Shown here: one piece after another, positions 33,453 to 43,400 of the stretch
Position numbering within the stretch: position 1 is the stretch's first letter
Layout: each line of letters opens with the position of its first letter
NCBI RefSeq assembly: GCF_008065375.1
Contig: NZ_VJYI01000005.1
Coordinates: 496,001-560,000, forward strand
Reading direction: 5' to 3'
DNA length: 64,000 nt
From: Nonomuraea sp. SYSU D8015
GTDB taxonomy: Bacteria; Actinomycetota; Actinomycetes; Streptosporangiales; Streptosporangiaceae
Notes under the pieces: model-generated
What the model was told of the DNA's origin: nothing
The model's database searches: none
What the model saw: the letters and a program-made list of their open reading frames with translations, nothing else
Translations under genes and position numbers: made by a program

Positions 33453-34517
33453 ATGGCGGACGGACGCGACCAGAGACCTTCGTTTGAATCACGATCACCC
33501 ACCACCCCGTTCCGCAAGGTCGTCCTGCCCGCTGAGGAGACGATCAAGATCCCCAAGCCGCCCAAGCCAGGCCCGTCCGTGCCGGTGCGGCCCCAGGGGC
33601 AGCAACCGCCGGCTCAAGAGGCCCCCGCGCAGCAGCCGCCTGGACAGCAGCCCCCTGGGCAGTCCTCGCGGCAGCAGTCGCCGGCGCAGGCGCCCGTGCC
33701 GCCTCCCGTACAGCCGCCCATGCCGCCGTTGCCCGTGGTGCCGCCCAAGCCGTCCCGGGGCATCGGCGACATCCCGATCAAGGTCGTCTACCTGCTCGGC
33801 GCCATCCTGGCCACGGTCGGGGCGGTCGTGCTGGTCTTCGTCGTCTTCTCCGGGGACGTGCCGGCCAACAACGAGCCGAGCGAGCAGGTCGTCCGGGTGG
33901 CGCCCGTGCCGTCGGCCTCGGCGACCCCCACGGCGACGGTCAGTCCCACGCCCACCGAGACCCCGATCGTGCTGCCGCCGGTGCCGGAGAGCAAGGCGTT
34001 CAAGAACCTGTCGGGCACGGCGTCCGCGGTCACCAGCACCATCACCGACAACGCGGTCGGCATCACCTATCCTCGGCTGGCCTCGCCGTGGAAGGCCAGG
34101 TCGTTCTCGCCGTACTCGATCGCGCAGCGGATCGGCAAGGTCAAGACGCCGTTCACGGTGATCGGCTCGGCCATGCTGCCCGAGAGCTACGCGCCGACGA
34201 CGAAGCCCGACTCGAACGCCGACTACCGCGAGATCGCCACGAACGCCGTGCGCTGGTCGATCCGTACGCAGTTCCCCGAGGGCGCCACGGTCGCGGAGTG
34301 GACGGCCTCCAAGAAGATCCCGGTCGGCAAGGGCTGGACGCTCGGCTACAAGGTGACCTACCCCAACGGCGGCAAGCAGGAGACCGCCCAGGCCATGGTG
34401 ACCATCGTCGAGGTGGGCAAGAACAGGCCCGCGATGCTCGTGGCCTCGATCCCGGAGTCCAACAAGAGCCGCTGGCGCGACCTGAACACTCTGGCCCAGC
34501 AGGTACGGCCCATCTAG
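33453..34517 (+). CDS. Membrane protein with Pro/Gln-rich cytoplasmic N-terminus
   Basis: 354 residues. Residues 1-105 are disordered and rich in Pro/Gln (APAQQPPGQQPPGQ). One membrane helix follows (about 108-131, IKVVYLLGAILATVGAVVLVFVVF), then a Ser/Thr/Pro linker and an extracellular domain of about 170 residues (FTVIGSAMLPESYAPT, WTASKKIPVGKGWTLGYKVTY). This bitopic design is common in actinomycete membrane proteins of unknown function. TAACCT at 33440-33445 ends 7 bp before the ATG, so a leaderless start is likely. No family is recognised. Confidence 0.8.
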   Translation: MADGRDQRPSFESRSPTTPFRKVVLPAEETIKIPKPPKPGPSVPVRPQGQQPPAQEAPAQQPPGQQPPGQSSRQQSPAQAPVPPPVQPPMPPLPVVPPKPSRGIGDIPIKVVYLLGAILATVGAVVLVFVVFSGDVPANNEPSEQVVRVAPVPSASATPTATVSPTPTETPIVLPPVPESKAFKNLSGTASAVTSTITDNAVGITYPRLASPWKARSFSPYSIAQRIGKVKTPFTVIGSAMLPESYAPTTKPDSNADYREIATNAVRWSIRTQFPEGATVAEWTASKKIPVGKGWTLGYKVTYPNGGKQETAQAMVTIVEVGKNRPAMLVASIPESNKSRWRDLNTLAQQVRPI

Positions 34518-34619
34518 TCCCGCAGCCGATCACGTGAAGAGCGGGTAGGCCGCTAGGCCAGAAGCATCCTCTAGAATATGGTTCTGGGTGTCGACTCGGA
34601 CCTGGCTGGAGGATGAGCA

Positions 34620-36797
34620 ATGGCGATCGGTTTGAGCGAGGAACACGAGGCGCTCCGCGAGTCGGTGAGCGGCTGGGCCGAGCGGAACGTCCCCTCCGAG
34701 CTGCTCCGCGCCGGGGGAAGCGGGCGTCCGCCGTTCTGGGCGGGCCTCGCCGAGCAGGGGTTGCTCGGCCTGCACCTGCCTGAGGAGTCGGGCGGCTCCG
34801 GCTATGGCCTGCTGGAGACGGCGGTCGCCGTGGAGGCTCTGGCCGAGCGCATGGCGCCGGGCCCATACGTGCCGACCGTGCTCGCCAGTGCGGTCATCCA
34901 CGCCTCGAAGCGCCACGAACTGCTCGAACCGCTGGCCGACGGCACGCTCACCGGCGCCGTCGCCCTGACCGGCGCGCTGACGGGCACCCGCGCGGCGGAC
35001 GGCTCCCTCGTCGTGTCGGGCAGGGCCGAGCCCGTGCTCGGTGGCTCGCTGGCCGACGTGCTGGTCCTGCCGGTGACCACGCCGGACGGCGAGGAATGGA
35101 TCGCCCTGGACGCCTCCGCCGCCACCGTCACCGAGCTCAAGTCGCTCGACCCGACCAGGCCGGTGGCCAAGGTGGAGATCGCGGAGGTCTCCGTGCCGAC
35201 CGAGCGGGTGCTTGACGGCGTCGAGGGCCCGGACGTGCTGGATCTGGCGGCGATCCTGCTCGGCGCCGAGGCCACGGGCCTGGCCTCGTGGTGCGTGACG
35301 GCCGCCGCCGACTACGCCAAGGTACGCGTCCAGTTCGGCCGTCCCATCGGCCAGTTCCAGGGCATCAAGCACAAGCTCTCACGCATGCTGGTCGCGCTGG
35401 AGCAGGCCCGCGCCACCGTGTGGGACGCCACCCGCGCGGAGGGCAAGGAGCTGGCGTTCGCGGCCGCCGTCGCCGGGGTGATGGCCCCCGACGCTGCCGT
35501 CCAGTGTGCCAAGGACGCCATCCAGACGTTCGGCGGCATCGGCTACACCTTCGAGCACGACGTGCACCTCTACTACCGCCGCGCGCTCACCCTGCGCGCC
35601 CTGCTCGGCCCGTCGGCCGAGTGGGCCGCCACGGTCGCCTCGCTGGCGCTGCAGGGCGTCTCCCGCGAGATGGAGATCGACCTGCCCGAGGACGCCGAAG
35701 AGCTGCGCGCCTCCATCCGCGCCGAGATCGCGGAGATCGCGCAGTTGGAGGGCAAGGAGCAGAAGCGGGCGCTGGCCGAGCGCGGCTTCGTCATGCCCCA
35801 CCTCCCCCGGCCGTGGGGCCGCGACGCCAAGCCTCTGGAGCAGGTGCTCATCGCCCAGGAGCTGAAGGCAGCCAAGGTACGCCCGCCGATCCTGATCATC
35901 GGCGCGTGGGTGGTGCCGTCCATCGCCGTGTATGGCACCCCGGAGCAGCAGGAACGCTTCCTCCCCAAGACACTCAGCGGCGAGATGATCTGGTGCCAGC
36001 TGTTCTCCGAGCCCGGCGCCGGGTCCGACCTGGCCTCGCTGCAGATGAAGGCGGAGAAGGTCGAGGGCGGCTGGAAGCTCACCGGTCAGAAGATCTGGAC
36101 GTCGGTCGCGCACGTGGCCGAGTGGGGCATCTGCATCGCCCGCACCTCCAGCGACGGCACCAAGCACGAGGGCATCACGTACTTCCTGGTCGACATGAAG
36201 TCCCCGGGCGTCACCGTCAGGCCGCTCACCGAGATGACCGGCGAGAACCTGTTCAACGAGGTCTTCTTCGACGACGTCTTCGTCCCGGACGACCTCGTCG
36301 TGGGTCAGGTCGGCGAGGGCTGGAAGGTCGCCCGCAACACGCTGTCCAACGAGCGCGTGTCGCTGTCGTCCGGCTCCGGCGGCACCGGCGCGTCCGTGAC
36401 CGACCTGCTCGGCCTCGTCGGGCGGCTCGGGCGTGAGCTGACGCCGGTCGAGGCGCAGAAGGTGGCCGCGGTCGTCTGCGAGGGGCACTCGATCAGCGCC
36501 CTGTCGCTGCGGGTCACGCTCAAGCAGCTGGCCGGGACCGAGCCGGGGGCGGACGCGTCCGTACGCAAGCTGCTGTCCACCTCGCATGCTCAGCACGTCT
36601 CCGAGACGGCGGTCGAACTGCTCGGCCCCGCCGCCACGGTGGCTGCCGACGTCAAACTGGGCGACGCCGGCTACTGGAACCGGGCGGTGCTGGCGACCAG
36701 GGCCATGACCATTTACGGCGGCACCACGGAGGTGCAGCTCAACATCATCGGCGAGCGCATGCTCGGGCTGCCCAGGGATCCGGAGCCCGGCAAGTAA
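34620..36797 (+). CDS. Double-domain acyl-CoA dehydrogenase (FadE34-like)
   Basis: 725 residues, about twice the usual length: two tandem acyl-CoA dehydrogenase domains. The first (1-345) has FGRPIGQFQGIKHKL and QTFGGIGYTFEHD. The second (about 385-725) has CQLFSEPGAGSDLAS, GQKIWTS and YGGTTEVQLNIIGERMLGLPRD. Mycobacterial FadE34 (ChsE3), a steroid side-chain enzyme, has this layout; FadE6 is the alternative. It oxidises an acyl-CoA to the 2-enoyl-CoA using FAD. GGAGGA lies 7 bp before the ATG. A loose AGAA-N5-TTCT repeat (34574-34586) lies in the promoter region but fits KstR poorly. Confidence 0.88.
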   Translation: MAIGLSEEHEALRESVSGWAERNVPSELLRAGGSGRPPFWAGLAEQGLLGLHLPEESGGSGYGLLETAVAVEALAERMAPGPYVPTVLASAVIHASKRHELLEPLADGTLTGAVALTGALTGTRAADGSLVVSGRAEPVLGGSLADVLVLPVTTPDGEEWIALDASAATVTELKSLDPTRPVAKVEIAEVSVPTERVLDGVEGPDVLDLAAILLGAEATGLASWCVTAAADYAKVRVQFGRPIGQFQGIKHKLSRMLVALEQARATVWDATRAEGKELAFAAAVAGVMAPDAAVQCAKDAIQTFGGIGYTFEHDVHLYYRRALTLRALLGPSAEWAATVASLALQGVSREMEIDLPEDAEELRASIRAEIAEIAQLEGKEQKRALAERGFVMPHLPRPWGRDAKPLEQVLIAQELKAAKVRPPILIIGAWVVPSIAVYGTPEQQERFLPKTLSGEMIWCQLFSEPGAGSDLASLQMKAEKVEGGWKLTGQKIWTSVAHVAEWGICIARTSSDGTKHEGITYFLVDMKSPGVTVRPLTEMTGENLFNEVFFDDVFVPDDLVVGQVGEGWKVARNTLSNERVSLSSGSGGTGASVTDLLGLVGRLGRELTPVEAQKVAAVVCEGHSISALSLRVTLKQLAGTEPGADASVRKLLSTSHAQHVSETAVELLGPAATVAADVKLGDAGYWNRAVLATRAMTIYGGTTEVQLNIIGERMLGLPRDPEPGK

Positions 36798-36871
36798 CGC
36801 ATGTGAGGTTGCGGCCCGCTACGCTCCCCTGTGCCTGGAATGTCCGGGAGCAGGGGAGAGGCGGTGCTTCG

Positions 36872-38842
36872 GTGGATGCCGACCGGTCGTCGTCCGCACA
36901 ACCGAAGCCCGCACGCCCGGACGGCGAGCCGCCCGTGAGACCCGAATCCGGCCCCTTGAAGCACATGCGCCTGGACCCCGAACGCGCCGGATCCGACCAG
37001 ACGGAGATCGTGCCCCCGGGACCCGAGTGCCCCGACTCGTCGGATCGGCCGGTGCCCGACCAGCCTGAGCACGTGCGCCCAGGAGACGAGCGCCCGGAAG
37101 GCGAGCCCATGGGACATGTGCCCCCGGGACGCGACCGCGCGGAAGGCGACCGCCCGGAAGACGAGCGGCCCGGAGGCGTGCCGCGGGGAGGCATGCCCTC
37201 GGGAGGCGTGCGCCCTGAGCGTGTGCCCCCGGAAGCCGTCCGCGCGGGGGGCGAGCGCCTGGAGTGGGTGCGGTTGGGGCTTTGGCGGGTGGCGCCTGCC
37301 GTCCTCGGCCTGGGGTTGGCGGTGCTGGCGCTGGGGCCGGCACTCGGCCAAGGGCTCGTGCTCCGCTACGACCTGGTGTTCGTGCCCGACCCGCCGCTGC
37401 TGCCCGATCGCGGCGGTTTCCCGCGCGCCGTGCCCAGCGATCTGGTGGTGGCGCTGCTGTCCCGGGTGCTGCCCGTGGAGGTCGTGCAGAAAGGCCTGCT
37501 CGTCGGCGTCTTCGTGCTGGCCGCGACAGGGGCGGCGGCGCTGGTGCCGCCGGAGCGCAGGCTCGCCCGGCTGGTCGCCGCCGCCTGCTACGCCTGGAAC
37601 CTCTATCTCGCCCAGCGGCTCCTGCTCGGCCAGTGGGCGCTGCTGCTCGGCGTGGCCGGGCTGCCGTGGGCGGTGCGGGCCGTGGGCATGTCCGGGACCC
37701 GGCCCGCGTCCGGGGCCCGGCCCGCGTCTGGGGCCCGGCTCATGTCCGGCGCGCGGGCCACGCGCCGGGCCCGGTTCGCGCCCCTGACGCGGCTCGGGGC
37801 GGCGTTGCTCCCGGCCGCGGTCGGCGGGTTCCAGGCGATGCTGGTCTCGGCGCTCACTCTGCTGCCGATCGCCGTCGCGCGGCGCAGGGTGACCGTGGTC
37901 GCCGGCGTCCTCGCCCTGTTCAGCCTGCCCTGGGCGGTCCCCGCGCTCGGATCGGGCGCGGTGACGGACCCGGCGGGGGTGGACGCGTTCGCCGCCCGCG
38001 CCGACGGGCCCTTCGGCGTGCTGGGCAGCCTGCTGTCCCTCGGCGGCATCTGGAGCGCCGACGCCGGGCTCCCTGGTCAGGAGTCGTGGTGGCTCGCCAC
38101 CGCTCGCCTGCTCATGGTCGGCGTCGGTCTCTTCGGCTACGTGCGGCTCCGTTCCGATCCCGATCGGCCGGCGTGGTGGGGCGGGCTCGCCGTGGCCGCG
38201 GCGGCCGGGTTCGGGCTGGCCGCGCTGGGGGCGTTCCAGCCGGGGCGCGAAGCGCTCAAATGGCTCGTGGCGCTGTGGCCGGGATTCGGGCCGCTGCGCG
38301 ACGGCCAGGTCTATCTGGCGCCGCTGGTCCTGCTGGTCGCCGTCGGCCTGACCGCGGCCCTGCGGTCGGGCGTGTCCGCGTCGGTGGGGGTCGTGGCGCC
38401 GGTGCTGGTGCTGCCCACGCTCGCGTTCGGGGCGTTCGGCCGGCTGGCGGCGGTCACGTACCCGCCGGACTGGACGGCCGTGCAGCGGATCGTCAACGCC
38501 GATCCCGCGCCCGGGGCGCTGCTGTCACTGCCCTGGGGCGCGCACCGGGCCTTCGCCTGGAACGGCGGCCGGATCGTGCTCGATCCGGCCACCAAGCTCT
38601 TCGAGCGCCGGGTGCTCTGGGACGACACCCTGTACGTCGGGCTGCCGGACGGCGGCCGGCTGCGGGTGCGCGGCGAGGACCCCCTCAACCGGCGCGCCGG
38701 AGAGCTCCTGGCCGCGGGTGACCTTGCGCGGCTCCCTGCCAGGTACGTGCTGGTGGCGGCAAGTCAGAACGGGTTCCTACTTGAGCGGGCCGGCTTCAAG
38801 ACCATTTTCCGCGGAAAAGACCTTCACTTGCTGCGGCGTTGA
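36872..38842 (+). CDS. Polytopic membrane protein, GT-C-like, with disordered N-terminus
   Basis: 656 residues from the GTG at 36872 (GGAGAGG 10 bp upstream); a frame opening at 36803 is possible. The first 130 or so residues are charged and Pro-rich with quasi-repeats (RPEGEP, RPEDERPGG, GGVPRGGMPSGG). About 10 membrane helices follow. The GARPASGARLMSGAR stretch in a loop is encoded by short DNA repeats. The last 120 residues are soluble (DWTAVQRIVNADPAPGALLSLPWG), the layout of GT-C-type envelope glycosyltransferases. It precedes the DUF2613, GT4 and AftD genes, so a role in arabinan or other glycan export or assembly is likely, unproven. Confidence 0.7.
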   Translation: MDADRSSSAQPKPARPDGEPPVRPESGPLKHMRLDPERAGSDQTEIVPPGPECPDSSDRPVPDQPEHVRPGDERPEGEPMGHVPPGRDRAEGDRPEDERPGGVPRGGMPSGGVRPERVPPEAVRAGGERLEWVRLGLWRVAPAVLGLGLAVLALGPALGQGLVLRYDLVFVPDPPLLPDRGGFPRAVPSDLVVALLSRVLPVEVVQKGLLVGVFVLAATGAAALVPPERRLARLVAAACYAWNLYLAQRLLLGQWALLLGVAGLPWAVRAVGMSGTRPASGARPASGARLMSGARATRRARFAPLTRLGAALLPAAVGGFQAMLVSALTLLPIAVARRRVTVVAGVLALFSLPWAVPALGSGAVTDPAGVDAFAARADGPFGVLGSLLSLGGIWSADAGLPGQESWWLATARLLMVGVGLFGYVRLRSDPDRPAWWGGLAVAAAAGFGLAALGAFQPGREALKWLVALWPGFGPLRDGQVYLAPLVLLVAVGLTAALRSGVSASVGVVAPVLVLPTLAFGAFGRLAAVTYPPDWTAVQRIVNADPAPGALLSLPWGAHRAFAWNGGRIVLDPATKLFERRVLWDDTLYVGLPDGGRLRVRGEDPLNRRAGELLAAGDLARLPARYVLVAASQNGFLLERAGFKTIFRGKDLHLLRR

Positions 38843-38913
38843 CCGGCTGTTTCGTGATATACCGGAGGGTAACTTGCTTTATCACGGTTTGACCAATGTT
38901 ATGGATTCAAGGC

Positions 38914-38927
38914 GAAACACGTTCTAG
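38914..38927. promoter_or_regulatory. KstR-like palindrome before the DUF2613-GT4-aftD operon
   Basis: GAAACACGTTCTAG has the AAC-NN-GTT core of the TetR-family KstR operator; its decamer AAACACGTTC differs from GAAC-NN-GTTC at one position. TAGTCT, a possible -10 box, overlaps its end (38926-38931). Confidence 0.5.
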
Positions 38928-38967
38928 TCTCGGCACACTGCGCCACTGATCGGAAGGGAGTGCTCTG

Positions 38968-39099
38968 TTGTTGCGACTTCTCGTGGCCCTGGCCATCGGA
39001 GCTCTGCTGGCGGTCGGAGCCTCTGTCGCCGTGGTCAATGTGGCATCACCTTCTCTGACCCCGCCGAACCAGCCGCTCTACAACTACGGCACCAGGTGA
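38968..39099 (+). CDS. DUF2613 micro-protein, single membrane anchor
   Basis: 43 residues from the TTG at 38968, with GGAAGGGAG 7 bp upstream; a TTG at 38971 is the alternative. Sequence: LRLLVALAIGALLAVGASVAV, then VNVASPSLTPPNQ and PLYNYGTR. One signal/anchor helix plus a short extracellular tail ending in a Tyr-Gly pattern fits DUF2613, whose mycobacterial member Rv0236A adjoins aftD (Rv0236c). Here too it precedes the GT4 and AftD genes. Function unknown; the conserved linkage suggests an accessory of the arabinosyltransferase (inference). Too short for usual gene-finding cut-offs. Confidence 0.75.
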   Translation: MLRLLVALAIGALLAVGASVAVVNVASPSLTPPNQPLYNYGTR

Positions 39100-39191
39100 T
39101 GATCCTCCCCGCTTGACGGGGCCCATACCAAGCTCAGCAAGCACGGAGCGTGGCTCTGCCATGCCCGCATGCCCGCTGACGAGGAGTGACG

Positions 39192-40406
39192 GTGGTCTTT
39201 ACCGGAGAGCACCAGGCGGAGGCGGCACGCCTGGCGAGGCTGACCCATTCCGGGGGGGACGAGCGGCCGCTCGCGGGGATCCGCGTCGCCATGCTCAATT
39301 TCCGCGAGCCCCGGCAGTCGACCGCCGGGGGCGCCGAGGAGTACGCCTGGCAGGTCAGCCGCTTCCTGCTGGCGCAGGGGGCGAAAGTGGTCTTCGTGAC
39401 CGGCCGCCAGCGGGGGCAGCGCCGGGTGGAGGTCCTGGAGGACATCCAGCTGCGAAGGATGGGCAATCCGTATCTGGTCTATCTGCTGGTGCCGCTCTGG
39501 CTGCTGCTCCACCGGCGCCGCGTCGACGCCGTGATCGACACGATGAACGGCATCCCGTTCTTCTCCCCGCTCGTGGTGCGTCGCGGCACGCCCGTGCTCT
39601 GCCTCGTGCACCATGTCCACGACCGGCAGTTCCACGCCTTCCTCCCGCATTGGCTGGCCAGGATCGGCTGCTTCGTCGAAGGGCCCGTCGCCCGGCTGCT
39701 CTACCGCCGCTGCCTGACGATCACCGTCTCGGAGTCGTCCAAGCAGGAGCTCATCAGGAAGCTGCGCTGGCTCGCGCCGATCACCGTCGTGCCCAACGGC
39801 TGCGCCGAGCCCGCGGAGGTCGCGCCGGAGCCCGTCCAGGGCGACCCGACGATCGTGTACGCCGGCCGCCTGGTCGGCCACAAGCGCATCGAACGGGTCG
39901 TGGACCTGGCCGCCGAGCTGGAGACGGCGTGGCCCGAGCTGACCGTGCACGTCGTGGGCCGCGGCCCCGAGCAGGGCCCGCTGGCCCGGCGGATCGTGGA
40001 CAAAGGGCTGTACGGACGGGTGGTGCTGCACGGATTCCTGCCCGATGCGCGCAAGAACGCGCTGCTCGCCGCCGCGTGGCTCAACGTGACGGCCTCGGAG
40101 TTCGAGGGCTGGGGGTTGACCGTGATCGAGGCGGCCGCCCTGGGGGTGCCGACGGTGGCCTACGACGTGGCGGGGTTACGCGACTCCGTACGCCACGGCG
40201 TCACCGGATGGCTGGTGCGGGACGGGGAGAGACTGGCGGACGTCGTGGAACGCGCGCTCAAGGAGCTGGCGGACCCGGCCCGCCGGGCCGAGGTGGCCGA
40301 CGCCTGCCGCGCCTGGGCACGGGAATTTACGTGGACCCGAACAGGGGCTAGCATAACCGGACTCATCCTGGCGAACCTCCAAGATCGCGGCGGAGCCTAT
40401 CAGTGA
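39192..40406 (+). CDS. GT4-family glycosyltransferase
   Basis: 404 residues. GT-B fold: the N-terminal acceptor domain has STAGGAEEYAWQVSRFL, and the C-terminal donor domain (from about 225) has VYAGRLVGHKRIERVV, the VGRGPEQG segment and ASEFEGWGLTVIEAAALGVPTVAYD, the EX7E motif of retaining GT4 enzymes. It probably transfers a sugar from a nucleotide donor on the cytoplasmic face. GAGGAG lies 5 bp before the GTG at 39192; a GTG at 39186 overlaps that site and is less likely. Its TGA overlaps the aftD start (GTGA), so the genes are coupled. Confidence 0.88.
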   Translation: MVFTGEHQAEAARLARLTHSGGDERPLAGIRVAMLNFREPRQSTAGGAEEYAWQVSRFLLAQGAKVVFVTGRQRGQRRVEVLEDIQLRRMGNPYLVYLLVPLWLLLHRRRVDAVIDTMNGIPFFSPLVVRRGTPVLCLVHHVHDRQFHAFLPHWLARIGCFVEGPVARLLYRRCLTITVSESSKQELIRKLRWLAPITVVPNGCAEPAEVAPEPVQGDPTIVYAGRLVGHKRIERVVDLAAELETAWPELTVHVVGRGPEQGPLARRIVDKGLYGRVVLHGFLPDARKNALLAAAWLNVTASEFEGWGLTVIEAAALGVPTVAYDVAGLRDSVRHGVTGWLVRDGERLADVVERALKELADPARRAEVADACRAWAREFTWTRTGASITGLILANLQDRGGAYQ

Positions 40407-43400
40407 CCCAAGCCTCGCCTGGACTCCGGGGGGAGTTCGCGGAGTCCACCGCCGAGAGCTACGAGACACGGATCAGACACAGGCTGCGACTGCTCGCCTC
40501 CTGCCTCCTGCTCGGCGCCATCGCGTTCAACACCTCGACCGAGAAGATCATCCCCGAGACCAAGCTCGACATGGCGGTCAACCCGCTGGGATTCCTCGGC
40601 CGAGCCCTGCACCTGTGGGACGGCGCCTACTTCGGCCACCTGCAGAACCAGGCCTACGGCTACCTCTTCCCGATGGGCCCGTTCTACGCGCTCGGCCTCA
40701 AGCTGGGCATGGAGGCGTGGACGGTCCAGCGGCTGTGGATGTCCCTGGTGTTGTGCACCGCGTTCCTCGGCGTGGTCCAGCTGGCCCGCGCTCTCGGCAT
40801 CGGCGGCCCGCACACCCGCGTGATCGCCGGCTTCGTGTACGCGCTCGCGCCCCACGCCCAGGCGCTGATCGGCATCAACTCCTCGGAGTTCCTGCCCAGC
40901 GCCGTCCTGCCGTGGATCCTGCTCCCCCTGGTCAAGGGGGCCAGGCGGGAGCTGTCGCCGCGCCGGGCGGCGGCGTTGTCCGCGCTCGCCTTCCTCTTCT
41001 GCGGCGGCGTCAACGCCGTGGCCGAGGCCGCCGTGCTCCTCGTCCCGCTGGTGTATCTGCTGACCAGGGCGGGCGGGGCGGACAAATGGCGGCTGATCGC
41101 CTGGTGGCTGCCGCTCATCGCGCTCGCGTCGATGTGGTGGGTCGCCCCGCTGCTGACGTTGGGCGGCTACATCTTCTCGTTCCTGCCCTTCATCGAGACG
41201 GCCAGCGCGACGACCGGCGTCACTTCGCTGGTCAACGCGTTGCGCGGCACGTCGAGCTGGCTCAGCTTCCTGACGGTGGACGGGCAGACCTGGCTGCCCG
41301 ACGCCCATCAGCAGTCCACGGTCCCGTGGCTCATCGTGGTGACCGCGGCCGTGGCGGCGCTCGGATTCGCCGGCCTCACTCTGCGCAGGCTGCCGGAGCG
41401 GCCGTTTCTCCTGATCAGCCTGCTGTGCGGGGTCGCCATCATCACGACGGGCCACCCGGGCACCCCGCACCACGAGCTGATGATCCAGCTGCTGGACGGC
41501 CCGCTGGCGGTCTTCCGCAACCTGCACAAGTTCGACGCGCTGATCAGGCTGCCCGTGGCGCTCGGCGTCGCCGGGCTGCTGTCACTGGTCCGGGTGCGCT
41601 GGCGGCGACCCCTGACCGTCGCCGCGGTCGGGCTCATGGGGTTGTCGAGCCTGCCCATCCTGTACGCGGGTCTCGCGCCGCCCGGCGGCTTCACCGCCAT
41701 CCCCGATCACTGGAAGCAGGCCATCTCCTGGCTCAACCGCAACGCCGGGGACGGCATGGTGCTGGCCGTGCCCGGCGCCAAGCGCGGCGAGTACCTCTGG
41801 GGGCGCCCGCTGGACGAGCCGCTGCAGGCGCTCTCGCAGGCCCGCTGGGCCACGCACACCATCGTGCCGTGGGGGTCGGCCGGCATCTCACGCCTCATGG
41901 CGGCCATCGACGATCGCCTGGCCACCGGCGAGGGGTCCGCCGGGCTCACGGCCACGCTGCGCCGCATGGGCGTCACCCACCTGGTGGTCCGCAACGACCT
42001 GGACCGCGCCACCATCGGCACGGCCTGGCCGGTCCGTGTGCACCAGGCGCTGGAGGAGTCGCCCGGCATCTCGCTCGTGGCCCAGATGGGGCCCGGCGTC
42101 GGCATCGCCCAGTACGGCAAGGCCGCCGCCTGGCTCGACCAGCCCTACCACGCGGTCGAGATCTACCAGGTGTCGGGCGCCGCGCCGCTCGTCGGCACCG
42201 TCGACGCCACCCGCCCGCTGCGCGTGGGCGGCGCCCCCGAGGCCGTGCTCGACCTGGCCGAACAGGGACTCCTGGACGACGACCGCCCGGTCCTGCTCAA
42301 CGACGACCCGGGCCAGGTGGAGGTGCCCGCGCAGGACACCGTGCTGACCGACACCCTGCGCCACCGCGAGCTCTCCTATCCCGACCTGCGCCGCAACGCC
42401 AGCGCCACGCTCACCGCCGGCGAGCCCCTCCGCGGCGACTCGCCGGCGAACGACATCCTCGACCCGGGATGGCGCAGATACCTGGCCACGGCCACGTTCA
42501 GCGGCATCGCCAAGGTCACGGCCTCCAGCTCGGAAGCGGACGTCACGGCGGCCCCCCAGACCCGGGAGCCCGGCCATCAACCCTTCGCCGCGCTCGACGG
42601 CGACCGGCGCACCAGCTGGCGCTCCACGGGCTGGAACGGCGCGGTCGGCGAATGGCTGGAGGTCACCTTCACCGAGCCGCTGACCGTCTCCACGATCCAG
42701 GTGGCCTTCGAGAACTCGCCCATCGGCCCGGCGCCCAGCGAGGTCGTGGTCGAGACCGACACCGGCTCCCTGCGCCAGCGGGTACGCGCCACCGCCGACC
42801 CGCAGGAGCTGGTGGTGCCGAAGGGCCCGATCAGCCGGCTCCGCCTGGAGGTGGCCGCCACCTCGCACAAGCCGGCCACCAGGCTCGGCGGCCGCGTCGG
42901 GATCACCGAGCTGACCATCCCCGGCGTCCAGGCCGGGCGCTCGATCACTGTGCCCGACCCCGACCCCGGCGCCGGCTCCGGCGAGCCCGCCGCGATCGCG
43001 CTCAGCAGGACCGGCGACGTCGCCGGCTGCGTGAAGGGCTCGCTCGCCTGGAGCTGCGCCAAGGGCCACGAGGTCCTGGGCGACGACGGCACCGGATTCG
43101 ACCGCTCCTTCACCGTCAGGAAGGACGGCTCCTACGGCGTCACCGGCCGTACCGTGCTCACCGATCGCACCGCCATCGAGCGGCTCAGCACGCTGCCCGG
43201 CGACACCGTCAAGGTGCAGGCGTCCTCGACGGCGGTCGAGCACGGCGCGGCAGGCGGGCGGTGGGCGTTCGACGGCGACCCGAAGACCGCCTGGTTCGCC
43301 GACCCGCTCGACCCGCGGCCCACGCTGAGCGTCGAGCTGGCCCGCAGGATGCGGCTGTCGCAGATCCGCGTCGTGACGCCCGACTCCTACCTCGGCGCCC

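Noticed and set aside
34574-34586. KstR-like site before the acyl-CoA dehydrogenase
   Set aside because: AGAA-N5-TTCT has the wrong spacing (5 instead of 4) and lacks the AAC-NN-GTT core; not counted with the other palindromes.
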